Assembly: GCF_900095725.1 (NCBI RefSeq)
Contig: NZ_FMMP01000011.1
Coordinates: 248,001-312,000 of the forward strand
Length of the DNA stretch: 64,000 nt
Direction of reading: 5' to 3'
Source: Cellulosilyticum sp. I15G10I2
GTDB taxonomy: Bacteria; Bacillota; Clostridia; Lachnospirales; Cellulosilyticaceae
Translations under genes and position numbers: made by a program
Notes under the pieces: generated by a model
Databases searched by the model: none
What the model was told of the DNA's origin: nothing
What the model saw: the letters and a program-made list of their open reading frames with translations, nothing else
Part shown: positions 1-8,665 of the stretch, in pieces
Numbering within the stretch: position 1 is the first letter of the stretch
Layout: each line of letters opens with the position of its first letter

Positions 1-10
1 AAATGTCACT

Positions 11-24
11 TGTAAACTGTGACA
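11..24. promoter_or_regulatory. cre-like catabolite control site
   Basis: TGTAAACTGTGACA fits the Firmicute CcpA cre consensus TGWAANCGNTNWCA at all defined positions except the central G. It also lies in a wider inverted repeat, TGTCAC (4-9) and GTGACA (19-24). It is about 70 bases upstream of a sugar transporter operon, where carbon catabolite control would be expected. An operator for another regulator is equally possible. Confidence 0.35.
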
Positions 25-94
25 AATTGTAATTATTTTTTTTTGAGTTAAAGAATAGAATAAAACTATATTTACATATTAAAGGGGGATTACA

Positions 95-1102
95 ATGAAA
101 AAGACCTTATCAATTATTTTATCAGCTGTTATGATGTTAACAGTTTTTGCAGGTTGTTCAGGCGCTCAGCCTACAGCAGCAGAATCAGCTGAGCCTGCTG
201 CAAAAACAGCAGAAGCAAAGCCAGCAGAAACAAAGACTGAAAGCAAGAAGCAGTATAAGTTTGGTTATACCTGTATGACTATGAACAACCCTTTCTTCAT
301 TACACTTGAAAAAGCAATCAGAGAAAAAGTAGAAGCTAATGGAGACGTACTTATTACAACAGATCCAGCTATGGATGTAGCTAAGCAAATTAATCAAATA
401 GAAGATATGATTACACAAGGCATTGATGCTATTTATCTTAATCCAGTTGACTGGGAAGGGATAAGGCCAGCTCTTGAGGCTTTAAAACAAGCTAATATTC
501 CAATTATTAACTTTGATACACGTGTTAAAGATATGGATTTTGTAACAGCATATGCAGGTTCTGATAATAAAAATGCAGGTAAAGTATGTGGGGAAGACCT
601 TGTAAAAAGATTTCCAAATGGCGGTAAAATTGTTATCCTTGATTCACCAACTATGAATTCTGTTAATGACAGGATTGAAGGGTTTATGTCCGCTATTGAA
701 GGTAAGGGGTTTGAAATTGTAGCACAACAAGATGCTAGAGGAGACCTTCAGACTTCACTTAAAATATCTGAAGATATTCTTCAAGCCAATCCAGATATTG
801 TAGCTATTATGGGTGGAAATGACCCTACGGCTCTTGGAGCATTGGCAGCATGTAAAGCAGCTAATCTTCCAGATATTCTTATTTATGGGGTAGATGGTTC
901 TCCAGAAGCTAAAGCAGAAATTGCTTCTGGTGGTCAGTTTACAGGTTCTGGGGCTCAATCACCTATTTCAATAGGAGTTGAATCAGTAAACTTAGCTTAT
1001 AAAGTACTTAATGGCGAATCTTATGAAAAAGATATTCCAGTTGAAACATTCTTAATTAATAAAGATAACGTAGCAAAATATGGTACAGATGGGTGGCAAT
1101 AA
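95..1102 (+). CDS. Sugar ABC transporter substrate-binding lipoprotein (RbsB type)
   Basis: This is the extracellular binding subunit of a ribose/galactose-type sugar importer. The N-terminus is a lipoprotein signal (basic start, hydrophobic run, VFAGC with lipidated Cys21), followed by an Ala/Glu/Lys-rich linker to about residue 52 and then a periplasmic-binding-protein type 1 fold. Motifs include NNPFF near the start of the fold, the ligand-loop region DAIYLNPVDWEGI, FDTRV and YGVDGSPEAKA. The length of 335 residues is normal. A good ribosome site (AAAGGGGG) precedes the ATG. It is followed by the cognate ATPase (1263) and permease (2793), with stem-loops in the gap. The substrate cannot be read from sequence; ribose, galactose, xylose or a related sugar are all possible. 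Confidence 0.9.
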   Translation: MKKTLSIILSAVMMLTVFAGCSGAQPTAAESAEPAAKTAEAKPAETKTESKKQYKFGYTCMTMNNPFFITLEKAIREKVEANGDVLITTDPAMDVAKQINQIEDMITQGIDAIYLNPVDWEGIRPALEALKQANIPIINFDTRVKDMDFVTAYAGSDNKNAGKVCGEDLVKRFPNGGKIVILDSPTMNSVNDRIEGFMSAIEGKGFEIVAQQDARGDLQTSLKISEDILQANPDIVAIMGGNDPTALGALAACKAANLPDILIYGVDGSPEAKAEIASGGQFTGSGAQSPISIGVESVNLAYKVLNGESYEKDIPVETFLINKDNVAKYGTDGWQ

Positions 1103-1114
1103 AACTGTAAAGTA

Positions 1115-1138
1115 AAGGCAGGCTTTCGTGCCTGCCTT
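1115..1138 (+). terminator. Stem-loop after the binding-protein gene (attenuator)
   Basis: A perfect 9-bp stem, AAGGCAGGC and GCCTGCCTT, with a 6-base loop is followed by a short imperfect T-run. It lies between the binding-protein gene and the ATPase gene. Such intercistronic stem-loops usually protect the upstream mRNA or partly terminate, giving more binding protein than membrane components. A second weaker hairpin (GTGTGC and GCACAC, 1202-1220) follows. Confidence 0.6.
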
Positions 1139-1262
1139 CTTATTTTGCAATAGGAAAGTGCGTCTTGCTTACAAGGGACCAAACTTTTCTATTTCATAAG
1201 CGTGTGCGTTTTTTGCACACTTTCTTGAACTATCATGCATCTATAAAAGGAGGGTGAGATGA

Positions 1263-2771
1263 GTGGAGAACAATACGCTGCTTGTAATGAAAGGCATAGA
1301 TAAGCAATTTCCGGGTGTGTATGCCCTTAAAAGTGTAGATTTTGATTTAAGAGCAGGAGAAGTACATGCACTATTAGGAGAAAACGGAGCCGGAAAATCT
1401 ACATTGATTAAAATATTAGGGGGGATTTATACTATAGATCAAGGTGAAATATTTGTTGAAGGAAAACAAGTAGCTATCCATAGTGTAAAAGATGCACAAG
1501 CTAATGGGATTAGTATTATACACCAGGAATTGGTTCTTGTTCCTTATATGACCGTTGCTGAAAATATATTTCTGGGAAGAGAAAGTATTAATGCTGTGCG
1601 TTTTGTAAATAAGCAAGACATGATTAGAAAAACAGAGGAACTTTTAAATGCATTTGGATTAGATATTAAAGCAACTGCTAAAGTAGGCAGTCTGACAACA
1701 GCGAACCAACAGATGGTAGAAATTATTAAGGCCATTTCTTTTAATGCCAGAATTATTGTTATGGATGAGCCCACTTCTTCACTTTCAGAAAAAGAAGTAT
1801 CTCATCTGTTCGAAACGATTAAACGTTTAAAATCTCAAGGTGTAGGTATTATTTATATTTCCCATAGAATGTCTGAGTTAATGGAGATTACAGACCGTGT
1901 AACGGTTATGCGTGATGGAGAATATATAGGTACCAAAATGACTAGTGAAACTACTAATGATGAACTTATTGCTATGATGGTAGGGCGGGAACTGACTCAT
2001 TACTATACCAGAACTTATAATAATCCATCAGAAACAGTTTTAGATGTTAAAAACCTAAACGCTGGTTTTCTAAAGGATATCAACTTTGAACTAAAAAAAG
2101 GTGAAATACTAGGTTTTGCAGGATTAGTAGGAGCAGGGCGTAGTGAAGTTATGAAATGCATATTTGGCATTGACCCAATAACTTTAGGAGAAATATGGGT
2201 TAATGGAAGAAAAGTTGCTATTAAAAATCCTAATGATGCTATTGGTTATGGTATAGGCTTGATACCTGAAAACCGGAAAGAAGAAGCTTTATTTTTACAA
2301 AGAAGTGTCAAGTTTAATATGACTATAAAAGTGTTGGAGCAGTTTATTAAAGGTATTTTTGTTAATATAAACAAAGAAAATGAAATAGCTCATAAATATG
2401 TAGAAGGGATGTCCGTTAAAACCCCTCATTTAAATCAGTTGGCGGGGCATCTAAGCGGGGGGAACCAGCAGAAAATTGTAATAGGAAGATGGCTTGCTAC
2501 CCAGCCTAAAATCCTTATATTAGATGAACCTACCCGGGGGGTAGATGTCGGAGCAAAAGCAGAAATTTATGCCATTATGAACGAGTTGGTTAAAAATGGG
2601 GTATCTATTATTATGATTTCTTCAGAGCTTCCAGAAGTTATTAATATGAGTGATAGAGTAGTTGTTATGTGTAATGGAAGAATTACAGGGTGTTTGGACA
2701 GAAGTGGACTTAGTCAAGAAAAGATTATGCATTTAGCAACAATACAAGAAGATACTTTAAAAAGCAGTTAG
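1263..2771 (+). CDS. Sugar ABC transporter ATPase, two nucleotide-binding domains (RbsA/MglA type)
   Basis: This is the cytoplasmic energising subunit of the carbohydrate-uptake CUT2 importer whose binding protein is at 95 and permease at 2793. Two fused ABC domains are visible. The first has Walker [10 protein letters not shown] at residues 39-47, the conserved IIHQEL segment and Walker B VMDEPTSSL. The second has the degenerate Walker A region GLVGAGRSE, signature LSGGNQQK and Walker [11 protein letters not shown]. The length (502) is typical of RbsA/MglA. The start is GTG with a strong ribosome site (AAGGAGGG) eight bases upstream; the overlapping ATG at 1259 is in another frame. The second site has GAGRSE instead of GKS/T, as is normal for this family. 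Confidence 0.93.
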   Translation: MENNTLLVMKGIDKQFPGVYALKSVDFDLRAGEVHALLGENGAGKSTLIKILGGIYTIDQGEIFVEGKQVAIHSVKDAQANGISIIHQELVLVPYMTVAENIFLGRESINAVRFVNKQDMIRKTEELLNAFGLDIKATAKVGSLTTANQQMVEIIKAISFNARIIVMDEPTSSLSEKEVSHLFETIKRLKSQGVGIIYISHRMSELMEITDRVTVMRDGEYIGTKMTSETTNDELIAMMVGRELTHYYTRTYNNPSETVLDVKNLNAGFLKDINFELKKGEILGFAGLVGAGRSEVMKCIFGIDPITLGEIWVNGRKVAIKNPNDAIGYGIGLIPENRKEEALFLQRSVKFNMTIKVLEQFIKGIFVNINKENEIAHKYVEGMSVKTPHLNQLAGHLSGGNQQKIVIGRWLATQPKILILDEPTRGVDVGAKAEIYAIMNELVKNGVSIIMISSELPEVINMSDRVVVMCNGRITGCLDRSGLSQEKIMHLATIQEDTLKSS

Positions 2772-2792
2772 TAGAATGGAGGGAATACAAAA

Positions 2793-3806
2793 ATGATATC
2801 ACCAAATAACGCACCTGCTATCAAAACGCATAAGTCTAGTAATATGTTTGTAGGATTTTTAGAAGGCTGTTTAGAATTTGTAAAAGAGAATTTAGGCATA
2901 CTTATAGGATTTTTAATACTATGTATTATTCTTTCATTTATATCACCTGTATTTTTAACACAAAAGAATTTGTTAAATGTCCTTAGACAAACGTCTACCA
3001 ATCTTTATCTTGCCTGCGCAATGACAATGATTATTATCCTAGGAGGTATTGATTTATCAGTAGGATCTGTTATCGCTTTATCAGGCGTTGTAACAGGAGG
3101 ACTTATTGCTTTTAATAATTTCCCTGTACCTGCAGCCATTATTTTTGGCTTGTTATCGGGGCTTTTAGTAGGTGCATTTAATGGGATGATCGTAGCTAAA
3201 ACAACTATACCACCTTTTATTGTGACACTCGCTACAATGAATATTGCCCGTGGGGCAGCATACCTTTATACAGGGGGGCAACCTATTAGAGTTATGTCAG
3301 ATAACTTCAATTTTATAGGAGCAGGATACGTAGGTCAGATTCCAACTCCTATTATTTATCTCGTTATTATTTTAATTATATGTGCACTTATTATGAATAA
3401 AAGCCGATTAGGAAGACATATCTATGCAGTTGGAGGCAACAGACAAGCAGCTAAGTTTTCGGGGATTAAAATTAATAGGGTTTTATTTTTTGCCTATACA
3501 TTCAGTGGTTTTTTAGCTTCCATTGCAGGTATTGTTCTTGCATCACGTATGTTTTCGGGTCAGCCTACAGCAGGAGATGGCGCAGAGATGGATGCTATTG
3601 CAGCTGTTGTACTTGGAGGAACAAGTATGAGCGGAGGTATAGGGAAAATTGGTGGAACAGTGATTGGTGGATTAGTTATTGGCGTACTCAACAATGGCCT
3701 TAACTTAATGAATGTTAACTCTTTTTGGCAATACATTGTAAAGGGAGTTGTTATTCTGATAGCTGTTTATGTAGACTATATTAAAAAGCAAAAATCAAAA
3801 ATTTAA
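2793..3806 (+). CDS. Sugar ABC transporter permease (RbsC type)
   Basis: This integral membrane subunit forms the translocation pore of the importer encoded at 95-3806. It has 337 residues with about eight to ten hydrophobic segments. Family motifs seen are IILGGIDLSVGSVIALSG near residue 80, NGMIVAKTTIPPFIVTLATM, the cytoplasmic EAA-like loop GGNRQAAKFSGI, and the C-terminal VLGGTSMSGG. These are characteristic of the CUT2 permeases RbsC/XylH/MglC. A ribosome site (GGAGGG) precedes the ATG, and the gap from the ATPase gene is only 21 bases, so the two are co-transcribed. The operon ends at the hairpin just downstream. Confidence 0.92.
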   Translation: MISPNNAPAIKTHKSSNMFVGFLEGCLEFVKENLGILIGFLILCIILSFISPVFLTQKNLLNVLRQTSTNLYLACAMTMIIILGGIDLSVGSVIALSGVVTGGLIAFNNFPVPAAIIFGLLSGLLVGAFNGMIVAKTTIPPFIVTLATMNIARGAAYLYTGGQPIRVMSDNFNFIGAGYVGQIPTPIIYLVIILIICALIMNKSRLGRHIYAVGGNRQAAKFSGIKINRVLFFAYTFSGFLASIAGIVLASRMFSGQPTAGDGAEMDAIAAVVLGGTSMSGGIGKIGGTVIGGLVIGVLNNGLNLMNVNSFWQYIVKGVVILIAVYVDYIKKQKSKI

Positions 3807-3811
3807 TAATA

Positions 3812-3856
3812 AAAGGACTATAAATGCTATAGCGTGAGCAGCATTTATAGTCCTTT
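3812..3856. terminator. Bidirectional terminator between convergent genes
   Basis: A perfect 17-bp stem (AAAGGACTATAAATGCT at 3812-3828 and its complement at 3840-3856) has an 11-base loop. It lies between the permease gene ending at 3806 and the convergent SpoVAF-like gene ending at 3869, with A and T runs on the two sides, so it can serve both strands. Confidence 0.85.
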
Positions 3857-3868
3857 GTTATTTGAATA

Positions 3869-5296
3869 CTAATTTTTTTTAACAGACTGTTTGACACCTA
3901 GCCTTGTTCTAAAAAGCAGGTGACTAAGGGCATTCCAGTTAAAGGGAATAAGTGGATAGATATAGGACTGAGCAGTGAAAGTTTTAGTAAAGCCAATAGT
4001 TAAAAGTGTGATAATGGCAGCTATAATGAAGCCTGGTGTGCCTAAAAGGCCTGTTAATAGCAAGAAAAGCATACGGCAGAATTTTAGGGCGTAGGTTAAT
4101 TCTATGCTAGGCTGGGCAAAGCTGGATAAGGCAACAACCGCCATATAAAGAATAGCTTGAGGAATAAGCCAGCCCGTTTTAACAGCATAATCTCCCAGAA
4201 TAAGACCACCGATAATTGACAAGGAAGTTCCAAGTACATCAGGGGTACTTACTGAGGCCAGCATAAGACCATCAATACCTATTTCAAGCAGCAGAAACTG
4301 CACAAATATAGGAATGTTGTAAGGCTCTCCAGGAAATAAAAAGTTTAGCCCAGCTGGGAGCCAATCAGGATTCTGCATTAAGAGTACAAATACAGGAGTA
4401 AGCATTAAGTTGACGATAAAAATGATATAACGTATAAGCCGCAGATAATTGCCTGTAAGAACAGGCATATAATAGTCATCTACGGTTTGCATAAAGTCAA
4501 ATATATTAGTAGGCAGGATAAGCGCTGTAGGGGTATTATCTACAAGTACAACCACTTTGCCCTCGGCAATATGCGCAGCAGCAATATCAGGTCTTTCAGT
4601 GTAACGCACCTTTGGAAATGGATTAAGCCAAGATTTAGAGTGAATGGCTTCAACAAGACTTTGATCCCCTAAGGTAAGCGCATCTACACTTAAGGTTTCC
4701 AGATATTCCTGAACCTTAGCGAGTGTTTTTGTATCAACCTTATTACGCATAAAGCCTACAGCAACATCGGTTTTTGATACTTTTCCAACACTATACATCT
4801 TAAATATAAGGTGAGGGTCGCGAATACGTCTGCGAATAAGAGCTGTATTAAATACAATAGTCTCTACAAAGCCATCATGTGCACCTCTTAGGACTCTTTC
4901 TTTTGCTGGTTCTTCGGTACCTCTTGCGACATAGGTTCTAAAATCTAAAAGAAGGGCTTCATCAAAATTGGGACCTAAAAAAGCTGTTTGACCAGATAGA
5001 ATTAAGGTAACGATCTGACCTAGATCGCGTTCTGTTGCAACTTCAATAGAACTAAGTGCCTTTTCAGCAAGATCCTTCATAGAAGTGATGCTGTCAAAGT
5101 CTTCTTTTTTGAAATTATATAAGTCGCGGCGCGCATGTTCAAGATTGAGATCTTTTACAAACCCGTCTAAATAATATAAATAAAATTTAGTACCATGTAT
5201 ATTAATAATTCTTTCAATAATGTCGAAACTTTCTCCTACTTTTAATGCAGACTTAAGCTTTAGAAGATTATCTTCTAAGTTGTTAGTTAGGTTCAC
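3869..5296 (-). CDS. GerA-family spore membrane protein, SpoVAF-like
   Basis: This is a germination-associated membrane protein of the GerA A-subunit family. The first half is a soluble domain with family motifs: SGQTAFL, RGTEEPAKERVLRGAHDGFVE, TALIRRRIRDP and KTDVAVGF. The second half has about five or six membrane helices. The stretch NPFPKVRYTERPDIAAAHIAEG resembles SpoVAF more than GerAA or GerKA. I place the start at the GTG at 5296 because GGTGGTGAG sits just upstream of it; an in-frame ATG at 5347 would add 17 residues. The gene stands alone, with no B or C germinant-receptor genes and no spoVA genes nearby. That fits an accessory SpoVAF-type role rather than a complete receptor. Confidence 0.85.
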   Translation of the reverse strand: MNLTNNLEDNLLKLKSALKVGESFDIIERIINIHGTKFYLYYLDGFVKDLNLEHARRDLYNFKKEDFDSITSMKDLAEKALSSIEVATERDLGQIVTLILSGQTAFLGPNFDEALLLDFRTYVARGTEEPAKERVLRGAHDGFVETIVFNTALIRRRIRDPHLIFKMYSVGKVSKTDVAVGFMRNKVDTKTLAKVQEYLETLSVDALTLGDQSLVEAIHSKSWLNPFPKVRYTERPDIAAAHIAEGKVVVLVDNTPTALILPTNIFDFMQTVDDYYMPVLTGNYLRLIRYIIFIVNLMLTPVFVLLMQNPDWLPAGLNFLFPGEPYNIPIFVQFLLLEIGIDGLMLASVSTPDVLGTSLSIIGGLILGDYAVKTGWLIPQAILYMAVVALSSFAQPSIELTYALKFCRMLFLLLTGLLGTPGFIIAAIITLLTIGFTKTFTAQSYIYPLIPFNWNALSHLLFRTRLGVKQSVKKN

Positions 5297-5464
5297 TCTC
5301 TCACCACCATTTCTATAATTAATAATAGATTTCCTAGATTTTATCAAAATATACCAAGAAGAATAGTGTTTCTAAAAACAGATTATTAAAACAACAAATT
5401 TAACTATGGAAAGATTAACCAATACATTATATAATTTAAGAGAGAAAACAATAGGAGGTTAAGT

Positions 5465-6448
5465 ATGACAAAACAATTTAATATTGGTTTTTTAGGAGCA
5501 AGCAGAATTGCTAGAAAGTTTGCATCAGATGCTAAATGTGTTCAAAGTGCTAAGCTTTATGCAGCAGCGGCTAGAAATTTAGAGTCCGCAGAAACGTTTG
5601 CACAAGAATATGACATGGCATGCAGCTATGGCTCGTATGAAGAATTGGTTAACGATGAAAATGTAGATATTATCTATATTTCTACGCCAAATTCACTTCA
5701 TAAAGAGCATGTCATACTATGCCTTGAGGCAGGTAAAGCAGTCATTTGCGAAAAGCCCTTTGCTTTAAATGTGCAAGAAGTACAAGAGATGATACAAATA
5801 GCGCAAGATAAAAATGTATTTTTAATGGAGGCCATGTGGACAAGATATTTGCCAAGCATCAATAGGGCAAAAGCGTGGATAGATGAAGGAAAAATAGGAA
5901 ATATTAAAATGTTTCAAGGTGATTTTGGTTTTAAAAGTGAAAGTCAGGATGATATTAGGTTTCAAAAAGCGCTTGGGGGAGGTGCTTTGTTAGATGTTGG
6001 CATTTATCCAGTTTCTTTAGCTTCCTTCATCTTTGGCAAGCAGCCAGATCATATAGAAGCCAAAGCCGTCTTAACGGAGCAGGGGGTAGATGAGACAATT
6101 GCTATGCAGTTTATCTATGGCAAAGGGCAGATGGCACAGCTGAACGCTTCGATTAACTTATGTACACCAAGAAATGCGTATATTATTGGTGAAAATGGCT
6201 ATATTCATCTGCCGGGGGCGTGGTATGGAAAGCTTGCATATCTCTATAACAGTGAGGGTAAACTAATAGAGCACTTTGTAGATCAAAGTAAAGAACTAGG
6301 CTATAATTTTGAATTAGAAGAAGTTATAAATTGCTTAACGGCAAGTAAAACAGAGAGTGATAGAATGCGTTTGCAAGAAAGCTTGGAAATTACTCAAACA
6401 CTTGATGCCATTAGAAATATTATTGGCGTTAAATATTCTATAGAATAA
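5465..6448 (+). CDS. Gfo/Idh/MocA-family NAD(P)-dependent oxidoreductase
   Basis: This is a cytoplasmic dehydrogenase of the glucose-fructose oxidoreductase/inositol dehydrogenase family. The N-terminal Rossmann domain carries GFLGASRIA (residues 9-17), and the catalytic-lysine motif CEKPFAL lies near residue 97. The C-terminal domain contains GGGALLDVGIYPVS, in which the Asp-x-x-x-Tyr arrangement seen in many members is kept. The length of 327 residues is normal. The ribosome site AGGAGGT lies just before the ATG. It is divergent from the spore gene and 30 bases upstream of tadA. The substrate is probably a sugar or polyol derivative but cannot be named from sequence. Confidence 0.88.
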   Translation: MTKQFNIGFLGASRIARKFASDAKCVQSAKLYAAAARNLESAETFAQEYDMACSYGSYEELVNDENVDIIYISTPNSLHKEHVILCLEAGKAVICEKPFALNVQEVQEMIQIAQDKNVFLMEAMWTRYLPSINRAKAWIDEGKIGNIKMFQGDFGFKSESQDDIRFQKALGGGALLDVGIYPVSLASFIFGKQPDHIEAKAVLTEQGVDETIAMQFIYGKGQMAQLNASINLCTPRNAYIIGENGYIHLPGAWYGKLAYLYNSEGKLIEHFVDQSKELGYNFELEEVINCLTASKTESDRMRLQESLEITQTLDAIRNIIGVKYSIE

Positions 6449-6477
6449 ATAGACGAGAAGCTATTAAAGGTGACATA

Positions 6478-6945
6478 ATGAATGAAGATTTATTATTTAT
6501 GCAAGAAGCTTTACTAGAAGCCAGAAAAGCTTATGAACTTGATGAAACCCCCATCGGAGCGGTTGTTGTATATCAAGGAAAGATAATAGGAAGAGGCTAT
6601 AACAGAAGAAATACAGAAAAGAACGCACTAGCCCACGCAGAAATGATCGCTATTAATGAGGCGTGCAGCGTTATTGGAGACTGGCGGCTTGAAGAGTGTA
6701 CGATGTATATTACACTTGAACCCTGTCCAATGTGTGCGGGTGCTATTGTACAAGCCAGGGTACAAAGAGTAGTATTTGGGACAAGAAGCCCTAAGGCTGG
6801 ATGCGCAGGCTCAGTCATTAATATTTTACAAATGAGTGAACTTAACCATCAGTGTGAAATAATAGAAGATGTGTGCAAAGAAGATTGCAGTATGCTTATT
6901 AAAAATTATTTTAGACAGATGAGAAATAAAAACAATATTTTATAA
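6478..6945 (+). CDS. tadA: tRNA-specific adenosine deaminase
   Basis: TadA deaminates A34 to inosine in the anticodon wobble position of tRNA-Arg(ACG). The deaminase zinc site is complete: HAEM with the catalytic Glu near residue 56, and PCPMCAGA with the two zinc cysteines near residues 82-90. The 155-residue length is usual. The start is supported by AAAGGTGA five bases upstream of the ATG. In many Firmicutes tadA lies next to the SRP RNA gene, and here ffs follows about 530 bases downstream with one small gene in between. Confidence 0.95.
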   Translation: MNEDLLFMQEALLEARKAYELDETPIGAVVVYQGKIIGRGYNRRNTEKNALAHAEMIAINEACSVIGDWRLEECTMYITLEPCPMCAGAIVQARVQRVVFGTRSPKAGCAGSVINILQMSELNHQCEIIEDVCKEDCSMLIKNYFRQMRNKNNIL

Positions 6946-6961
6946 ATCATGGGGGAAAACA

Positions 6962-7396
6962 ATGGCAACTTATCCAAGACACAAGAAAGCAAGACTTCTA
7001 AGAGATTTTATGATAGAAACAGACATGGTTAAATTATTTAAAGAAGACGAAACAGAAAATACGATTCTTTTTAGAACAGCTTACCCAATGCTTGGAGAGC
7101 ATAAACAAGTCGTTATTAATATAGATGATTCAATATACGTAGGAGTTCAAACTTTATTAATAGAAGAGGTTCCAGCGGATAAAAGGGAGGTAGTACTTAA
7201 CTGCCTAAATGATTTTAATTTACAGTATCCGACGCTCAAATATGTACTTACTAAAGATCATCATGTTATGACATCCATGTTTTTTAATGGAGATGAAAAT
7301 ACATTTAATGCCAATTTAATATTAGGAACTACTATTCAAATGATGAAAAATATAGCAGACCAGCATTATGGTGAGTTAAAGAAAATTTTAGGATAA
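6962..7396 (+). CDS. YbjN-domain protein of unknown function
   Basis: This is a 144-residue soluble protein with alternating strands and helices resembling the YbjN/bacterial sensory-transduction-regulator family. Recognisable elements are the sequence from DMVKLFKEDETEN to the strand VVINIDD, the central LNDFNLQYPTLKYVL and a C-terminal helical tail. There is no signal peptide or membrane segment. The family has no well-defined biochemical activity and may be chaperone-like. It follows tadA by 16 bases with a GGGGGAAA ribosome site, so it probably shares that transcript. The family assignment rests on pattern resemblance. Confidence 0.6.
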   Translation: MATYPRHKKARLLRDFMIETDMVKLFKEDETENTILFRTAYPMLGEHKQVVINIDDSIYVGVQTLLIEEVPADKREVVLNCLNDFNLQYPTLKYVLTKDHHVMTSMFFNGDENTFNANLILGTTIQMMKNIADQHYGELKKILG

Positions 7397-7416
7397 TAAT
7401 GGTAATATAGATCCCG

Positions 7417-7445
7417 TTGACATATAGCATGAAACGCTGTATACT
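7417..7445 (+). promoter_or_regulatory. Consensus promoter of the SRP RNA gene
   Basis: TTGACA (7417-7422) and TATACT (7440-7445) are separated by exactly 17 bases, a near-perfect vegetative sigma-A promoter. It begins about 20 bases after the YbjN gene and would start transcription near 7452, ahead of ffs. Confidence 0.9.
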
Positions 7446-7454
7446 AATAGATGC

Positions 7455-7470
7455 GACATCTATAGATGTC
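7455..7470. promoter_or_regulatory. 16-bp perfect palindrome in the ffs leader
   Basis: GACATCTATAGATGTC is a perfect palindrome between the ffs start site and the mature RNA. It could be an operator, or an RNA hairpin that marks the precursor for 5' processing. Both are inferences. Confidence 0.5.
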
Positions 7471-7479
7471 AAACAATTT

Positions 7480-7744
7480 CCGTGCTAGCCGGGGAGGTAG
7501 CGGTGCCCTGTACCTGCAACCCGCTGTAGCAGGGGTGATGCTTCGACTGAGGCAATAACTTGTGCGGCTCTGCCCTTAGCAAGTGGCGATGATAATTGGG
7601 TCTTACGCAATAGGCACTTATGAACCGTGTCAGGTCCGGAAGGAAGCAGCACTAAGTAAGACCGTCTATGTGCCGTAAGGGTGCCTGGCTTGAGTTAACT
7701 ACTAAGGTAACGCGCATAGGTTATTGTCGAAGCGAAGTGCACGG
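7480..7744 (+). ncRNA. ffs: Signal recognition particle RNA (large bacterial type)
   Basis: The universally conserved SRP domain is unmistakable: GTGTCAGGTCCGGAAGGAAG near 7627, followed by CAGCAC. The 5' CCGTGC (7480) pairs with the 3' GCACGG (7744), closing a molecule of about 265 bases that includes the Alu-type domain found in Bacillus and Clostridium. The RNA scaffolds Ffh and targets ribosomes translating membrane and secreted proteins. It has its own promoter and terminator. In Bacillus subtilis the gene directly precedes dnaX; here dnaX is 51 kb away. Confidence 0.96.
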
Positions 7745-7764
7745 ATTCTAATTTAAAATATGAT

Positions 7765-7796
7765 AAGAGCTATTCTTTTTAAGAATAGCTCTTTTT
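7765..7796. terminator. Terminator of ffs, shared with the convergent gene
   Basis: A 13-bp stem, AAGAGCTATTCTT and AAGAATAGCTCTT with a 3-base loop, is followed by a T-run. The convergent transglutaminase-like gene ends at 7817 and can use it from the other side. Confidence 0.88.
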
Positions 7797-7816
7797 GTGC
7801 TACTTTTAAGTATGGG

Positions 7817-8665
7817 TTAATAAATAGTATAGCTATTTGGAGAAGCAGGATAGTCACTTTCATGCCAAACACGTCCGTTATGTAGCAGAACTTGATCGGA
7901 GGTGAGGAAATATTTGGCTTTGTTTTCTGAATAGATCGAATCGCCCCAAGTAGGATCGATGTTGTACCAATTGCCATTAAGTTTAACTTTATTCCAGACA
8001 TGGAGCTCACCATAAGCTGTGCCCATTACGATTACATTTTCGATTTCTTTGGCGGTAAGCATTTTAGAAAGAAGCATAACATACGCATCGCATACAACTC
8101 CATTAGTTCCTTTTAATCCATTCAAAAGATTTCTTTCTAAAAGGATATTTTCAGTATCCGTGTCATCTACGGCCATTTTTTCATAACGATAGGTTTTAAG
8201 CACATAGTTATAAATAGCTTCTATAGTTTTGTAGTCATTTTGACATGCAGCAGTTATTTGTTTGAGAACATCATTAACGATAAGATCAACTTCTTGCAGT
8301 TCTTGAGCAGAGTTCTTATACTGAATTTCATACTGTGCAATCCGTAGGAGTTGTTTTTTTCCTACTGGCTGTTCTGCTGAAAGCATTCTTATACTGTAAA
8401 TATTTTGTTTGTCAAAAGTAGATAAATTTTGAGCAGACTCATTATAAAGTTTATGTAATTGAGAGCCAATCTCTGTTTTTAAAAATTTCTCATTACCTAA
8501 GTAATGAATTGTAATAACCTCTTTATAATCAGACATTCCCCTTAAAAGAAATTCGGTATACTCTTTAAAATTTTTTGCGGTATAATTTTTTGCATAAACT
8601 GTTGGGCTTATAACCAGAGAAAGCAATAGGGTTAGTACAATAACTTTTATTTTTAGTTTATTCAT
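7817..8665 (-). CDS. Secreted transglutaminase-like (cysteine protease fold) protein
   Basis: This is an exported protein of 282 residues. A signal peptide covers about residues 1-25 (basic MNKLKIK, hydrophobic core, cleavage after VYAK or nearby). The C-terminal half is a transglutaminase-like domain with a complete catalytic triad: Cys in NGVVCDAYVMLL, His in ELHVWNKVKL and Asp in YNIDPTWGD. Proteins of this type in clostridia are thought to act on the cell envelope as peptidases or crosslinkers. The ribosome site AAGGAGG precedes the ATG. It is a single gene facing ffs, with no partner nearby. The exact substrate is unknown. Confidence 0.82.
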   Translation of the reverse strand: MNKLKIKVIVLTLLLSLVISPTVYAKNYTAKNFKEYTEFLLRGMSDYKEVITIHYLGNEKFLKTEIGSQLHKLYNESAQNLSTFDKQNIYSIRMLSAEQPVGKKQLLRIAQYEIQYKNSAQELQEVDLIVNDVLKQITAACQNDYKTIEAIYNYVLKTYRYEKMAVDDTDTENILLERNLLNGLKGTNGVVCDAYVMLLSKMLTAKEIENVIVMGTAYGELHVWNKVKLNGNWYNIDPTWGDSIYSENKAKYFLTSDQVLLHNGRVWHESDYPASPNSYTIY

